A stretch of DNA of 64,000 bases, from the NCBI RefSeq assembly GCF_027887165.1, contig NC_077235.1:16034383-16098382 (forward strand), written 5' to 3'. Origin of the DNA: Monodelphis domestica (lineage: Eukaryota > Chordata > Mammalia > Didelphimorphia > Didelphidae). Within the stretch, counting starts at the first letter, position 1. The number at the start of each line of letters is the position of its first letter. Shown here piece by piece: positions 33,926-46,635 of the stretch. Under the pieces are notes generated by a model that was given only the letters and a program-made list of their open reading frames with translations, was not told the DNA's origin and searched no databases. A program made the position numbers and the translations under genes.

Positions 33926-34253
33926 TAGGAAAGGAATCCTTGCAAAAGGCTAGGGTCTAAGAGAGGGGCTACTTACAATGGATACTGAAGAATGGTCCCT
34001 GCCAGGTGTGGAATTCTTGGGAAAGGGTGTCTTGATACCGTAGAGGAGACTACCTAACTAGGATTGTCATTCACCTGAGGGTCCCCCACTCAGTCTGAAA
34101 CTGTTCGCCTGGGATTCCCTTCAGTGTGGAGTCCCATGGCAACAGGGAACAAGTACAATCTTTGAGGTCTCCAACCTACAAGCTCCTCCTGAAACCTGGG
34201 TTTCAGCACATCCCACAAATCACATGTTTGAGGTTTCTAGATTCCATGTTGAC
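33926..34253 (+). mobile_element. Lt-1, 3' half only (u5)
   Basis: Begins at TTAGGAAAGG, equivalent to about 26410 of u4, and ends at a decayed CATGTTGACC. Confidence 0.65.
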
Positions 34254-34775
34254 CCTTCTTATTGCTGATGCTGTAAATACATTCACTACATTCAGTCAGG
34301 AAAAGCAGTATTTGCCAACGGTGGCCGTTAATGCAGGCACAGTAAGGTTTTTTGCAGGAAATAGAATTGCTTACAGTTTGACACGTGATGAAGATCATAG
34401 CACAGACTAGTAAAATCCCACGTCATTCATTGTCTGTTGTTTATCTGGTCATTTGTTAAATAGCTGTAAAAATTAAAGGAATGTAAGATGTAGAACCTAT
34501 TCTGTTGATTGACACCACCGTGAATCCTTACTTTCAAAGACAGAGTTAAATTTTTAGAACACACTTTGGCTCTCACACCAATCTCCGCAATCCCCTCTCT
34601 GAGAGTATGTCAAAGATAAATGGCCTTCCTGGTTTTCCTATTGTCAACCTGGAATCAAGAAACCCCAAGCTTGTGTCCTAGAAGGATCTGGTGAAGCCTG
34701 GGTTTGTGGAGGACCTTGTAGGTTGGAGTCCCCAAAGTTTGTACTTGTTCCCTGATCCCGTGAGAATCCAGAGAG
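34254..34775. other. X and antisense Lt stub (u5)
   Basis: X to 34641; stub from TGTCAACCTGG 34642. Confidence 0.65.
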
Positions 34776-35053
34776 ATAGAGGCAGACAAACAGAAAGACA
34801 GATAGGCAGGCCAACTGGCAGATGGGTACTCAGATAGGTAGGAGGGCAGATAGATGGTTATAGAGGTAGCACATGTAGTCTATATAACTGTCTACCTGCC
34901 TGCCTGTGTATCTTATGAGTCTGTCTGTATCTCTGCCAATCAGTCAGGTCTGGCTATATATCTCTCTGTGTGTTTTTATGTGCCCATATTTTTATGTATC
35001 TATTTATGTATCTCTCTATGTATCTGTATCTCTCTATGTATATATCTAACTAC
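34768..35053. repeat. Short GATA then TCTA tract (u5)
   Basis: Only about 100 bp of GATA/GACA before the switch near 34870; much shorter than in neighbours. Confidence 0.9.
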
Positions 35054-35743
35054 TGTTGATTTGTAAAAACAGAAAATATTAAATAGTCAGAAAAATGACT
35101 CATCAGGGAAAAGGGGTTTACTGTGACAGTAGAGCTCTAGACAGAGTTGGGTGCCACAAGGCTACAGAGTCCCAAGACTGAAATCTGGTTGGTCTGGTCA
35201 CTGACCCCTGGGAAAGGCAACAGCACAAGATTGGCAAGTTCCAAAGAAGAAAACAATTTGGGGACCTTCTCCACCATTTTGGGTAAAATCCCAGGCAGGG
35301 AAAGATTATTGACTTTCCTTTAACAACAAAGAAAAAGGGAGTGTTCAAACTCTACTGACAGCAATAAATGAAGCTTGGGAAAAGAATCACAGCTTGAGTT
35401 GAGGGTCTAAGGGAAAGGGCTGCTGACAGTGGAGACTAAAGATGGTCCCTGATCAGGTGGGGATTTACTTGGGAAAACATCTCTGATCCCACAGAGTAGA
35501 CTACCTAAAACAAAGAGGGTCCTGAGCATCTGCTTAGTCCCATTCAAGTAGAATTGGTATTCACTTGAGGCTCCATTATTTAGTCTGAACCTGCTAGCCT
35601 GAGGTTCCCTTCTGGGTGGATTCTCACAGAAAGAAAGAACAAATACAAACATTGAGTATTCAACTGAGAAGCTAGTCCTAACCTTGGGTTTCATCTGATC
35701 TTACTATGCCACAAGGTTGGGGTTTCTAAACTCCGTTTTGACA
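35054..35743 (+). mobile_element. Lt-2 LTR-like element (u5)
   Basis: 690 bp between tetranucleotide repeats, TGTTGATTTG to a decayed GTTTTGACA. Colinear with 18099-18794. Confidence 0.65.
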
Positions 35744-37015
35744 CTCTGTTTATCTATCTATCTCTCTGTCTATATATGTAATTCTTTCTTTGTGATTGTC
35801 GCTCTGTCCATGTCTGTTCCTTGCTCGGTCTCTCTCTCTCTCTCTCTCTCTTTCGCTCTCGCTCTTGCTCTTTGTTTTTATATCTTCCTATCTGTGTGCT
35901 GTCTGTCTATCAATATATCTATATTTTCCATGTGTCTCTTTGTGCTTTCTATGTATCTGTCTGCCTGTATGTATGTGTATCTATCCATCTGTCTGCCAGC
36001 CAGTCCCTTCTGGTAATCTCTATGTATGTATGTATGTATGTATGCATGTATGTATGTATGTATGTATGTATGTATTTGCTTCTCTTAGTCTTTGTCTTTC
36101 TGTCTATCTATTTGTCTGTGTGTCTGTCAGTTTTTTTCCCTACACAAATAGATAGCTATTTGTGAGAGAGGAATAGAGAGAGAGAAAAACAGAGTGACGA
36201 CAGAGAGACAGAGAGAGGGAAAGCAACAAATATGCAAAATGATAAATGTACAAGTTTATAGGTTGATAGACCGAGAGACATATAGAGGTAGACATGTAGA
36301 GAGACAAACAGATAGAATTAGATAGATAGATAAATAGATAGAGAGAGAGAGAGAGAGTCAGAGAAAGAGACTGATAGATATATAGAGACACAGTTAGATA
36401 TAATGACATTTAGACAGAGAGGTAGACTGAGGTATCGATATATTAATAGACAGAGAGAATGATGGATAGCAACACAGAGGGTTAGACACACATAGAGAGA
36501 CAGAGAGAGTCAAGCAGATCGATACATAGACATAAACAGTCAAATATCTAGAGAGATAGACTTGGGTGGACAGATTCAAAAAGAGAGAGATAGACAAAAA
36601 GATCACTAGGTTGATATAAATAGAAGGAAAGAGAAAAAGACTACCAGAGAGAGATTGATGGACGAAAAGACAGGACAGAGCGACAGACAGATACACAAAT
36701 GAACAGAAAGACTGACAGACAGATTAGTTTCTCTGTCATTCTGTCTATCTGCCTTCCTTTCTGTGTATTTACAAGTCTGTCTCATTGGATGTGCATCTGT
36801 TTGTCTATATATCTTGATTTTTGTATCCGTCTATCTGTCTGTCCCTATCTGTCTCTCTGTCTATGTATCTGTCTATCTATATGTCTGTCGATCTGTCTGT
36901 CTTTCTACTTATATATCTATCGATCTATCTATGTCTTTGTGTTCCTGTTGGTGTAGTTTATGTATCTATCTGCCTGCTTGTTTTGGCATGGATCACACTG
37001 TGTGTATGTCATTTG
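35744..37015. repeat. TCTA / (TC)n / TATG / GATA / TCTA complex (u5)
   Basis: Includes a TATG run at about 36020-36075 not seen at this length elsewhere. GATA/GAGA 36140-36720 is clearly homologous to 19200-19765 of u3, including long shared stretches. Confidence 0.95.
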
Positions 37016-37028
37016 TGTGTTTTAAAGT

Positions 37029-37323
37029 GTTGTGACATCCTGGGGAACTACAACTCCCAATGTGACGCAGTGGTCACATCCCTTTGAGTCCTGGCTTCTG
37101 ATTGGTCTTGTATTGGACCAATCCTGTGTTGGGGGATAGACTATGTCTATGGTCCCTCCTTAGCATGGGATTGGTCCATATCAAGACCAATCCTATGAAA
37201 GGAAAATGGGCATCATCTCTTGCCCAGTAGAGGATTGGTCAAATTGAAGAACAATTCTTCACGGGAAATAAGAAGGAGGGAACCCTGGAGCATGCTGGGA
37301 GACATAGTCCCGTAGGCCACAAC
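37029..37323 (+). mobile_element. Element A (u5)
   Basis: Three dyads; the third has lost symmetry (GGATTGGTC ... GAACAATTC). Confidence 0.75.
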
Positions 37324-37483
37324 CATTGAACACCCACTGGATCTCTCTATGTAGATGGAGACATGGACAGCTAGACAGACAGAAGAACTGACACACAGAT
37401 TATTTGATATGTTATTCTGTCTATTCTCCTACTGGTTGGTACATCTGTCAGCCTGTCTGTGTTTCTTTTGTGGTTTTTCAAGT

Positions 37484-37780
37484 GTTGTGATAGACTCGGG
37501 AACTACAAGCCCCATTGTGCCCCAGGAATCTGTACCTTTTGAGTCCTGGCTTGGGATTGGTCCGGAATTCGACCAATCCCGTGGTGGGGGAGGGACAATA
37601 CCCATGGCCCCTCCTTAGCCCAGAATTGGTCCATCTCTTTAGCAATCACGCACAGTAAAGTAGAGAGCATCATTTGTCACCCAGCCTAGGATTAGTCCAA
37701 TTCAAGACCAATCCCAACCAGGAAAGATGGGGGAGGGGCCCCTGGAGCACACTGGGGAATGCAGTTCCTCAGGCGACAAC
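37484..37780 (+). mobile_element. Element B (u5)
   Basis: The first dyad GGGATTGGTCCGG ... CGACCAATCCC is a nearly perfect palindrome of about 28 bp around GGAATTC. Confidence 0.75.
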
Positions 37781-37839
37781 CTAAGAAGAGCAAAACTATA
37801 TCTTGCTCTATATCCATGTAGACTGAGAGATGGACAAGG

Positions 37840-38070
37840 GGACAGACAGACAGGAGGACTGAAAGACAGAGACTTTCGTTTTTCTACTTTTCTGTCTTAC
37901 TGCCTTCCTATCTATTGGTCTGTCAGTCAAAGTGTCTGTCTGCCCATCAGCCCTCTCTGGGTCTCTATCTCTACATAGGTATGTATGTATGTACCTATCT
38001 ATGTATGTATCTTTCTATCAATCGATCTCAAGTGTCTGTCAATCTGTCTGTCCATTGGTCTATCCCTGTA
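37840..38070. repeat. TCTG/TATG tract (u5)
   Basis: Precedes block E as in other units. Confidence 0.8.
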
Positions 38071-38113
38071 TCTAATTTATAAGTCACACGATCTTTCCCA
38101 TTCTACTTCTCAG

Positions 38114-38256
38114 GTGTCCACTCTAGAAAATCAGGATAACTGATTCCAGACAAGCAAAGCATGTGATGGTGCCCCAGTTGGGTTCAGATGGCTCAGAAGA
38201 TGTATTTGGTTCAAGATTGGAGGGGGAGTGGCAGACCTCCACTTTGGCCAGTGAGG
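38114..38256 (+). other. Block E (u5): exon-like, first frame broken
   Basis: Acceptor and donor kept. The frame that is open in u1/u3 has an early TGA (GATAACTGATTCC). The second frame from the ATG in GTGATGGTGCCCC is open to the donor, as in u3. With the acceptor at 38387-38388 the intron would be 132 bp. Confidence 0.45.
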
Positions 38257-38362
38257 TGAGTGTCTGTGGCAGACGGGATGATGGGTCCAAACCCTTCTTC
38301 TCAGTCTCTTCCATGAGTTGATGAAAGTCTTGAATAGGAAAGCAAGGAATCAAGATCTCAGA

Positions 38363-39110
38363 GGCTAAGCACTGCACCTTACTTACAGGGATCTTAACCT
38401 GTTGTCCTGACATTTCCCAACGAGGAGCATTTACTAAACAAGAATGGCATTTCCTTGGGCAGGCTATGAATCAAAGTGAGGCAAAAGGACACAGAATGTT
38501 AGCCACCATTGAGATCCCATGCACTCTAGTGAGGATACTGCACAAACTGTGGAGAGTTGAGCTGTTCCTCAGCTGCAGTCCCCACCTTTCACTGCTTCTA
38601 CTCACTCTTCTTTCCCCTTTTAATGAGATGCCAAAGAGAAACACCCCTTCCTTAATGTTGCAGATGCCAAGAACCAGCCCCATGGCCTGGGACAAACCTC
38701 CTCCCCAAGCCCCTTGTTCCTGGGTCCTGTCCTCACTGCTGTCAAATGATAGCTAAACCGCAGCATGGAGGCATGATGTCTGGCTGTCCTCCCAAGGAGC
38801 AGCTTTTGCACCCATGCTCTTCCACCTCGGCTGCCTCCTGACCACATTCAAAATGACTTTCCAAATCAATAAAATGTCCCCTTTTCTTTTGAAGCCAAGT
38901 TTCAGAGTCTTGCATTCTTGACAATGGAATCCCTCCCATCTCCAGGAGTGCATCTCTGAACCCCACAACAATCATCCTGGGTGCCATTCAAAGAAAATGA
39001 TGTAGACTCCTCAGGGAGGAAACTGACACCTGAGGCCAAGGAAGAAATGCAAAATCTTGAAACAGCTGCAGACCAAAATCAAGTCTGGAGAATTGATCAT
39101 TCTCAAACTT
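38363..39110 (+). other. Module S of u6, with splice acceptor
   Basis: TTACTTACAG|GG at 38379-38390; frame 38466-38756 (96 codons); AATAAA 38868-38873. The downstream frame (38981-39250) contains GRKLTPEAKEEMQNLE then VWRIDHSQ, the best of the copies for the weak retroviral-pol resemblance. Confidence 0.45.
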
Positions 39111-39114
39111 TTCT

Positions 39115-39827
39115 AGCTGGGATCAGCAATTTTCTATTTTATTGCTTTTCATATTTTTTTAGTCAATTTAGCATATTTTTCCTCCTTGGTGATAAGAAAT
39201 ATATTCTTTACACTCTTCCCGTAGCCGAGGGGCAATTCCACTGGGTATGACATGTATCCTTGTTGAGAAGCTCTTTCCACGTTGTTGATGTTTGCACGAG
39301 GATGTTCATTTAGAGTCTATATCCCCATCCTTAACCCCCTGGACCCGTAATCTAGCAGTTGTTTTTCTTGGGTTTTTCTACTCCCACAGTTTTCCTTGTG
39401 AATGTGAATAGTGTTCCATTCCTGGAAATCGTTCCAGTTCCTGTGGAATTCCTCCAATTCATTATTCCATTGAGCACCATAGTATTCCAGCACCAAGAGA
39501 TACCACAATTTGTTCATCCATTCCCCAGTGGAAGGTCATACCCTCCTTTTCCAATTTTTGGCCACTCCAAAGAGCTCAGCTATGAACAATTTTGTCTAAG
39601 TTTTTTTTCTTATTATCTCTTTAGGGTACAAACCCTGTAGTGCCATGGTTGGATCAAAAGGTAGACAGTCTTTTAGCTCCCTTTTCGGCAGAGTCCAAAT
39701 TGCCCTCCATAATCGTTAAATCAATTCCCCAATGCACCTGCAATGCCTTCCTGTCCTAACTTTGGCACATCCCTTCCAGCATTCATTACTTTCCCTTTCT
39801 GTCATGTTAGCCAATCTGTGTAGCCTC
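39115..39827 (-). mobile_element. LINE-1 fragment with u4-type deletion (u6)
   Basis: Same internal loss as u4, at about 39415. The minus-strand frame includes LWYLLVLEYYGAQWNNELEE. Confidence 0.85.
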
Positions 39828-40276
39828 CATTTTCAAGAGGAGACACATTCTCATTGATGCATGGCATCAGAGTTTCACCATTATTGGATAGATTCAAACT
39901 TTGAAACACCAGGCAGAGTCACCTATTAGTTGTTCGGGATTGGCAGAGATACTGCTTACTCAAATGACAAAAAGGGGTCCGAGTACTGATGTTCGTCTAA
40001 ACCCAAAAGCAAGAATGCAAGTTGCAACATTCCATGTACAGCATCGGTCTTGGCCATTTAATTTTGCAAATGTGCTAGGTAAAATGGAGAATCCTCTTCC
40101 TAGAGCTGGAATCTTTCAAACTGTGAATTTCTCTATAATTGTTTTTTCAAAAGTAACATCCTTGAACTCGTTAACTTGGAAATAATGCCAAACTATCAAA
40201 TAGTCAGAAAAACTCAAATCTTTAACCACAATTTCACCTTCAAATCCATGTTGAAATTCATATTTAAAAGTTTCAA
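39828..40276 (+). other. Module M and Lt 5' stub (u6)
   Basis: The M frame is open at 39901-40185 (94 codons) with several amino-acid changes from u2. Confidence 0.5.
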
Positions 40277-40350
40277 ACAAGCACACAGACACACAAATAC
40301 ACACCCACACCCACACCCTCTACCCCCGACAAACACACATACACACCCTC
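40277..40350. repeat. First CA repeat (u6), C-rich interruptions
   Basis: CA units mixed with CCCACAC and a CTCTACCCCCGA interruption. Confidence 0.85.
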
Positions 40351-41924
40351 CCAATCTAACTTTGGGGACATGGGGATGTTCGGGATAAAAAACTGTTTTC
40401 ATTCCCCTTTAACTCCTGAGCAAATATAATCATGCTAGTCCGTAGACCAAAATGATTGTTAAAATAAGCCCCATATCTTAGCCCTTGCCTTTCTGAGGAT
40501 TTTATCATAGGATGACAGAACATTTGATCAAACAGGAGAAAAGTGGGAAGTAACTTAAAATGGGGAAGAAAAGCTCCAGAATTTGAATACAAATGTCAGG
40601 TATAAGTTGGTAATGATCAGCAGTCAGCTGTAGAACTTGATCGAAACTTAGCTAAGCCATTCCTCAGCCCTTCCATTGGCCCTTGTGATTGTATCCTAAC
40701 CCATTTTCCTCCATAGCATTCATTTCCCCCATGATCTTTCCAAAGAATTCACCTATAGATCTCAATTCTCTCTCGCCATGCTAAGATTATCTTTCTTACT
40801 ACCAATTCCTTCTAGGCTCCATCATTTCTTTCCTAACGTCTTCTGATTCGACTTTGAGACAACCCAGCACTCTGGAATCTTTGCTGCGACTTCTCCAATG
40901 GACAGATGTTCCGTTCCATCCTCTTAACGAGGTAAAGTGCTCCTATTTTCAACTTTCCTCCTTCAACTCAGAATGGAGACTAAGTCTGTCCTTTCTAGGT
41001 TCTCTACTTAATGGGCCTTGGCTCCAGGTAAATAGAATTCTCAGGAGAAATAAATGGCCAATTTTCCCATTCTATAGAAGTATTTCTCAAGTCAATGAAA
41101 AGGATAGGAAACAATCCTTCTCCAGATTCAGTACGTTGGGGACTCCTCCGAATATCTCTTAAAGATGTCACCTTCAGTAATACTTCAGATTCTGGGCTGC
41201 AGTAAATTCTGGTCTAGGCTTTTGGCTCCTATGAAACCTCTTCAGGCAAATCTTCCCTGTCATATGTTTTTATCTCTTCACCCCCATACCAGAACTGGGG
41301 GAGGGAGGGGTAAAATCCCAGGGCATTCATAGAAATGTCTTAGGAATTTCCCAGGTCTCTTTCTCAAGCTGTCCTGTGCCAAAGATCATCAGAAATAATG
41401 CACACAAAACCATCAGTTTTCTCCACTTCGAAAGGAAAATTAGTTCTCCTTATTCCCTGGTCTTTTCAAACAAAAACTTATCTGTTGAAATGGTTGCACT
41501 CTGGAAATTGACCTTCAAAATGCCCCAAATCAGGTTATTGTAGATGATGCTTTTCCTTTTTCAAAAACTCAAACTGGTTACATTTTCTCTCCAAAAACAA
41601 AACTTAGGGTTACTAAGGAAGAGGTTCAAAATTTCCTCTAACTAGTAACACCTCTACTATTCCCTTCCCTTTTTTCATTTTTTACTCTAATTTCCTTAGG
41701 GCTGCCAATTTGCCTTTCTCTTCTCCTTGCCTCAAAGCACTTTGGCCTATGGCTAAAGCTGCTCTTAGAGAGGAAATTTGTGGTTCATATAAAAAATGTT
41801 CAGGGTTTCCTCATGATTAAAAGCAAAGCATTCCCCACCGTATTTCATGTCCTTTGACAACAATTTAAAGACCAGTCAGGTCTGTAGTTGCCCATCCTCA
41901 AATGAACATTCTTTACTCCAGAAA

Positions 41925-41925
<1 letters not shown>
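40351..41925. other. Module P (u6)
   Basis: Near-identical to u4 P. No coding signal. Confidence 0.6.

Positions 41926-41978
<53 letters not shown>
41926..41978. repeat. Second CA repeat (u6)
   Basis: About 26 uninterrupted CA units; the GACA break of u4 is absent. Confidence 0.95.
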
Positions 41979-41982
<4 letters not shown>

Positions 41983-43094
41983 AACTGAAAAAAAAAAACA
42001 CTCCAGCTCTTTAAAAACAAATACCAGCTTGACAAAAATGTGAAATGACTGCACTCAAATAACCAAGTTAATACCTCAAAGGAAATGCATCTTATTGGCA
42101 ATAATCAAAATTTACTATACTTGATATACACAATTTCACACATTTTTCCTAGCAAAACTTGGGAAGAAAATATTAGACAGTAAAGTCAAGAATTTCTGGA
42201 CCTCCTTTGGCTTTCAGCTCCATAATCCCCTGCGCAGATGGGCAGCTCCTCCCCTCCTCTCTAGCTTTTCAGAGGAATGAACTGTTGTAACCCAACTTGA
42301 AAGGCATTATTTGCTAACTTTTCTATCACCTGCATTCAGAGGACATCCATTAGACCTTCAGCATAGCCCAAACCCCAGAGAGCCTTGAGATGATACGGAG
42401 AACTTACATTCTTCAGCTTCTAGAGGAAGCTCTTTCATAAACTAAATTGGATAACTCTTTAGACCTTAAGCCCTGACATTTCAATTCATGAGGAAAGTTT
42501 CTCTATTTTAATAGCCTTAAAGGAGTTACTCAGACCCTCTAGAGAAAGCTCTGGCTCTCACACTCCAACTCAAGCTTCCCATTTAACACTTTCAGTCAAC
42601 CATTCACGCATGTCACCTATACTATCCTCCCTCTTCCTTCTACTAGAAATAGTACTTCACTCACATACACAGGTTCCAACACTCAGTCACACACAGAACT
42701 TAGTCAATAGTGGAGCTTGTGGTCAGGTTGGACTGGGCTCCATTTTGGCCGACTTCCCTTGGAACCAGATTTGATTGATGTTCCACACTTTTTCTAACAT
42801 TCCCAGGTACCTGGTCCATCATATATCATATATATAACTATGTACATGTATGAATATGACCTTGGCAGCAGTCCCCCTGGGATATAGGCTCGGGCATGCA
42901 TGGAAAAGCGATTGCCCACTTGCTTCCTAATTAAAGAGAGGTTCCTTTGTCCAGAGTTTAGCTTAACTAACTGAACCCTCCCAGCTTATTCGTGACTGAG
43001 CTCAATGATTTCTTCTGGGTACCTCACATCTGGTGGTCAAACTAGCTGGAGGTTTAGGTAGCCATAAGTTGGCCATCTGGCCTGTCTTGCCATT
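41979..43094 (+). other. Module Q (u6)
   Basis: Close to u4 Q throughout. No gene seen. Confidence 0.65.
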
Positions 43095-43717
43095 TGTTGA
43101 CATGGAAATGGCACAGAACTCTCAAATACTCTGAGAAACCCAGTCTTGAATCAGGATAGGGATAAATCCCATAATATATCCTTTACTCAGAGTCTGGCGC
43201 CACAACTTTTCCAGGGCATAAACCCTTCACTCTGTGGATATTATCCCTGGGAGAGCTACCAGGTTAGGTGATAACTCCAAGTAAAAAAAATTTGGGGAAC
43301 CACATGGAGGAAATCCAGGAGCTGGGAAAGATGAGTGTCATTACTGTATCTACAAAGGACATCACTGACAGTATACAATCAAGCTTAGGAAAGGAATCCT
43401 AGCCAAAGGCAAGGGTCTAAGAGAGGGGGCTACTTACAGTGGATACTGAAGAATGGTCCCTGCCAGCTATGGATCTTCTTGGGAAAGGGTCTCTTCATAC
43501 AATAGGGGAGAGTACCTAACTAGGATTGTCATTCACCCAAGGGTTGCCCACTCAGTCTGAAACTGCTCACCTGGGATTCCCTTCAGGGTGGATTCCCATG
43601 GGAACAGGGAACAAGTACAATCTTTGGGGTCTCCAACCTACAAGCTCCTCCTGATACCTGGGCTTCACCAGATCCCACTAGGCCCCAAGTATGTGGTTTC
43701 TAGATTCCATGTTGACA
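43095..43717 (+). mobile_element. Lt-1 LTR-like element (u6)
   Basis: 623 bp, same termini as the u4 copy. Confidence 0.65.
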
Positions 43718-44245
43718 CACCTTATTGCTGATGCTGTGAATACATTCACTGCATTCAATGAGGAAAAGTAGGAGCTGTATTTGCCAATGGTGGCCGTTAA
43801 TGCAGGCACACTATGGTTTTTTACTGGAAACACAATTGCTTACAGTTTGACACGTGATGAAGATCATAGCACAGACTTGTAAAATCCCATGTGATTCCTT
43901 TTCTGTTGTTTATCTGGTTATTTGTTAAAAAGCAGTAAAAATTACAGGAATGTAAGATGTAGAACATGTTCTGTGGATTCACACCACCATGAATCCTATC
44001 TTGCAAAGACTGAGTTAAAATTTTAGAACACACTTTTGCTCTGACAACAATCTCTCCATTCCCCTCTCTGAGGAAATGTCAAAGGTCAATGGACTTCCCG
44101 GTGTTCCTGTTGTCAACCTGGAATCTAGAAGCCTCACACTTGTGGCCTAGACGGGTCTGGTGTAGCCTGGGTTTCCGGAGGAGCTTGTAAGTTGGAGACC
44201 CCAAAGTTTGTACTTGTTCCCTGATCCCGTGAGAATCCAGAGAGA
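43718..44245. other. X and antisense Lt stub (u6)
   Basis: X to 44110; stub from TGTCAACCTGG 44111. Confidence 0.65.
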
Positions 44246-44859
44246 TAGAGACAGACAAACAGAAAGACAGATAGGCAGGCTGACTGGCAGATGGGTAGTC
44301 AGATAGGTAGGAGGGCAGATAGATGGATATAAAGATAGCACATAGAGAGACACATAGTCAGACAGAGACAGAGGGATAAGAAAGGCATGGAGACAGACAG
44401 ATAGGGAGACAAATAGGAAGATAGAATCAAAAGACATAGAAACACAAACAAAATGAGAGATAGTCAGAGATATTGAATATCGGGGAGTGAAACAACACAA
44501 AAGACAGAGAGAGATAGATGGAAGGATAGAGCGAGGGAAGATGGAATGGAGAGACAGACAGGCTGAGAGAGACACAGAAAATCAGGCAGATGGATAGACA
44601 GACAGAAGGGGATAGACAGATAGCAATAGAGATAGATAAATAGTCTGATATATAAAAAGAATTATAGAGAAACGGAGTGACAGACACAGAGAGACGGATC
44701 GACAGATATACAGAAAGACTGAGAGATGGACTAGTTTCTCTGTCATTTTGTCTATCTGTTTTCCTTCCTGTGTATCTAAAAGTCTGTCTCACTGTATGTG
44801 CAACTGTCAATCTACCTATCTATCCATATTTTTATCTGTCTCTATTTTTTGTCTGTCTG

Positions 44860-44890
<31 letters not shown>

Positions 44891-44921
44891 CTTTGTATTT
44901 CTGTCGGTGTAGTCTATGTAT
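44238..44921. repeat. GATA/GACA then TCTA tract (u6)
   Basis: Polarity switch near 44725; ends in GTAT, the left Lt-3 target duplication. Confidence 0.95.
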
Positions 44922-45551
44922 TGTTAACTTGGAACTAACATGGAACTATTAAATAGTCAGAAAACCCAAGTCGTTACTCAGGATAGGAATAAGTCCAATT
45001 TGGCCCTTTACTCAGAGTCGGGGCACAAGCTTTTCAGGGTGCAAACCCTGGACTCTGGGGATGTTATCCCAGGGAGCTCCACAACGCTAGATGACAACTC
45101 CGAGGAACACAAGCATTTGGGGAACCTATATACCATTTGGGAAAAGGAGGGGCAGGGAAAGATGACTGACATCATTATGGCTACAAAGAAAATGGGAGTG
45201 TTCAAACTACACTGACAAGATACAATGGAGCTAGGGAAAAGAATCATAGCCAGAAGCTAGGGTGCAAGAGAAGGGGGATGCTTACAATAGTTACTAAAGG
45301 ATGGTTCATGCCCAGGTCTGGCCTTCCTGAGAAAGGTTCTAATACAATAGGGGAAGCTACCTAAAACAAAGAATGTGCTTAGCATATGCTTATCTCACCC
45401 AGGCTCATCATTTCCCTTCAGGGTAGTTTCTCTTGGGAACAGGGAACAAGGACAAGCTTTTGGAGTCTCCAATCTACAGGCTAAATCTAAAATTGGGGTT
45501 CATCAGATACCAGTGGCCACAAGATTGGGATTCCTAAATCCCACGTTGACA
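44922..45551 (+). mobile_element. Lt-3 solo LTR-like element with GTAT duplication (u6)
   Basis: 630 bp; GTAT at 44918-44921 and 45552-45555. Same integration as in u4, copied with the dimer. Confidence 0.75.
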
Positions 45552-45616
45552 GTATCTATCAGCCTGCCTGTTTGTGCATGTCTCAGCCTGTGTGTCTGAC
45601 TTTTGTGGGTTTTAAG

Positions 45617-45912
45617 GTGTTGAAGCGTGGCAAACTACAACCCCCAGTGTGCACCAGCAGGACCACCCATTTGAGTCCTGGCTTGTGATTGTTCTTCAAT
45701 TGGACCAATCCCGAGATAGAGGAGGGACAATGGCCATGACCCCTCCTTAGCACGGAATTAATACTTTTCAAGTCCAATCCCAATAAAGGAAATACTGGGC
45801 ATCATTCCCTCGACTAGCATAGAAGTGGTCCAATTCAAGACAAATCCCTCCCCGGAAATAAGGAGTAAGGACCCCTGGAGCATGCTGGGAGATGCAGTCC
45901 TCCAAGCCACAA
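45617..45912 (+). mobile_element. Element A' (u6), diverged A
   Basis: Left arm with CAAACTACAACCCCCAGTG, right arm GCATGCTGGGAGATGCAGTC, a closer ZNF143-like match than in A. The dyads are weakened (for example GGAATTAATAC ... AGTCCAATCCC). Confidence 0.7.
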
Positions 45913-46079
45913 CACTTGAAAAGCCATACTATCTCTATGTATCTATGAAAACGGAGAGATGGACAACTGGACAGACAGAAGGACTGACAGACAGATTAGT
46001 TGCTATGATATTCTGTCTATCTGCTTGTTGGTTGGTGCATTTATCGGTCTGTCCATCTATCTTTTGAGGGTTTTCAAAT

Positions 46080-46369
46080 GTTGTGACCGCCTGGGGAACT
46101 ACAACCCCCAGTGTGCTCCAGGAGTCCCACCCCTTTGAGTCCTGCCTTGGGAGGGCTTCCAAATTCGACCAATCCTGAGTTAGGAGAGGGACAAAGCGAA
46201 TGGCCTCTCCTGAGCCCAGGATTGATCCATTTATAAGCCAATCACACACAACAGTAGCGAGGAATATCCCTATCCCTGCCTCGGTCCAATTCAAGACCAA
46301 TCCCTCCCAGGAAATGAGATGGAGGGACTGCTGGAGAACACTGCAGTGTGCAGTTCCTCAGGGCACAAG
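46080..46369 (+). mobile_element. Element B' (u6)
   Basis: Left arm GGGAACTACAACCCCCAGTG. The middle contains TTTATAAGCCAATCAC, a TATA-like string beside a CCAAT, and the right arm is GCAGTGTGCAGTTCCTC. Confidence 0.7.
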
Positions 46370-46467
46370 GCTACAAAACACATTCTATCTCTAGCTCTAT
46401 ATCCATATAGACTGAGAGATGGCCAAGGGGACCGACAGACAGGAGGACTGACAGACAGAGAGCTTCG

Positions 46468-46635
46468 TCAAAGGTCAATGGCATTCCCGGTTTCCCTATT
46501 GTCAACCTGGAATCAAGAAACCCTAAACTTGTGGCCTAGAAGTATCTGGTGTTGCCTGGGTTTCCGGAGGAGCTTGTAGTTTGGAGACCCCAAAGTTTGT
46601 ACTTGTTCCCTGATCCCGTGAGAATCCAGAGGGAT
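46468..46635 (-). mobile_element. X tail and second antisense Lt stub (u6)
   Basis: Same junction as 29022 in u4, so the rearrangement predates the dimer duplication. Confidence 0.75.

Larger units (their letters stand above)
30326..38362 (+). repeat. Macrorepeat unit u5 (long form, second half of dimer)
   Basis: Begins inside LINE-1 with no S, and carries the more diverged P, a truncated Lt-1, Lt-2, A, B and E. Confidence 0.9.
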
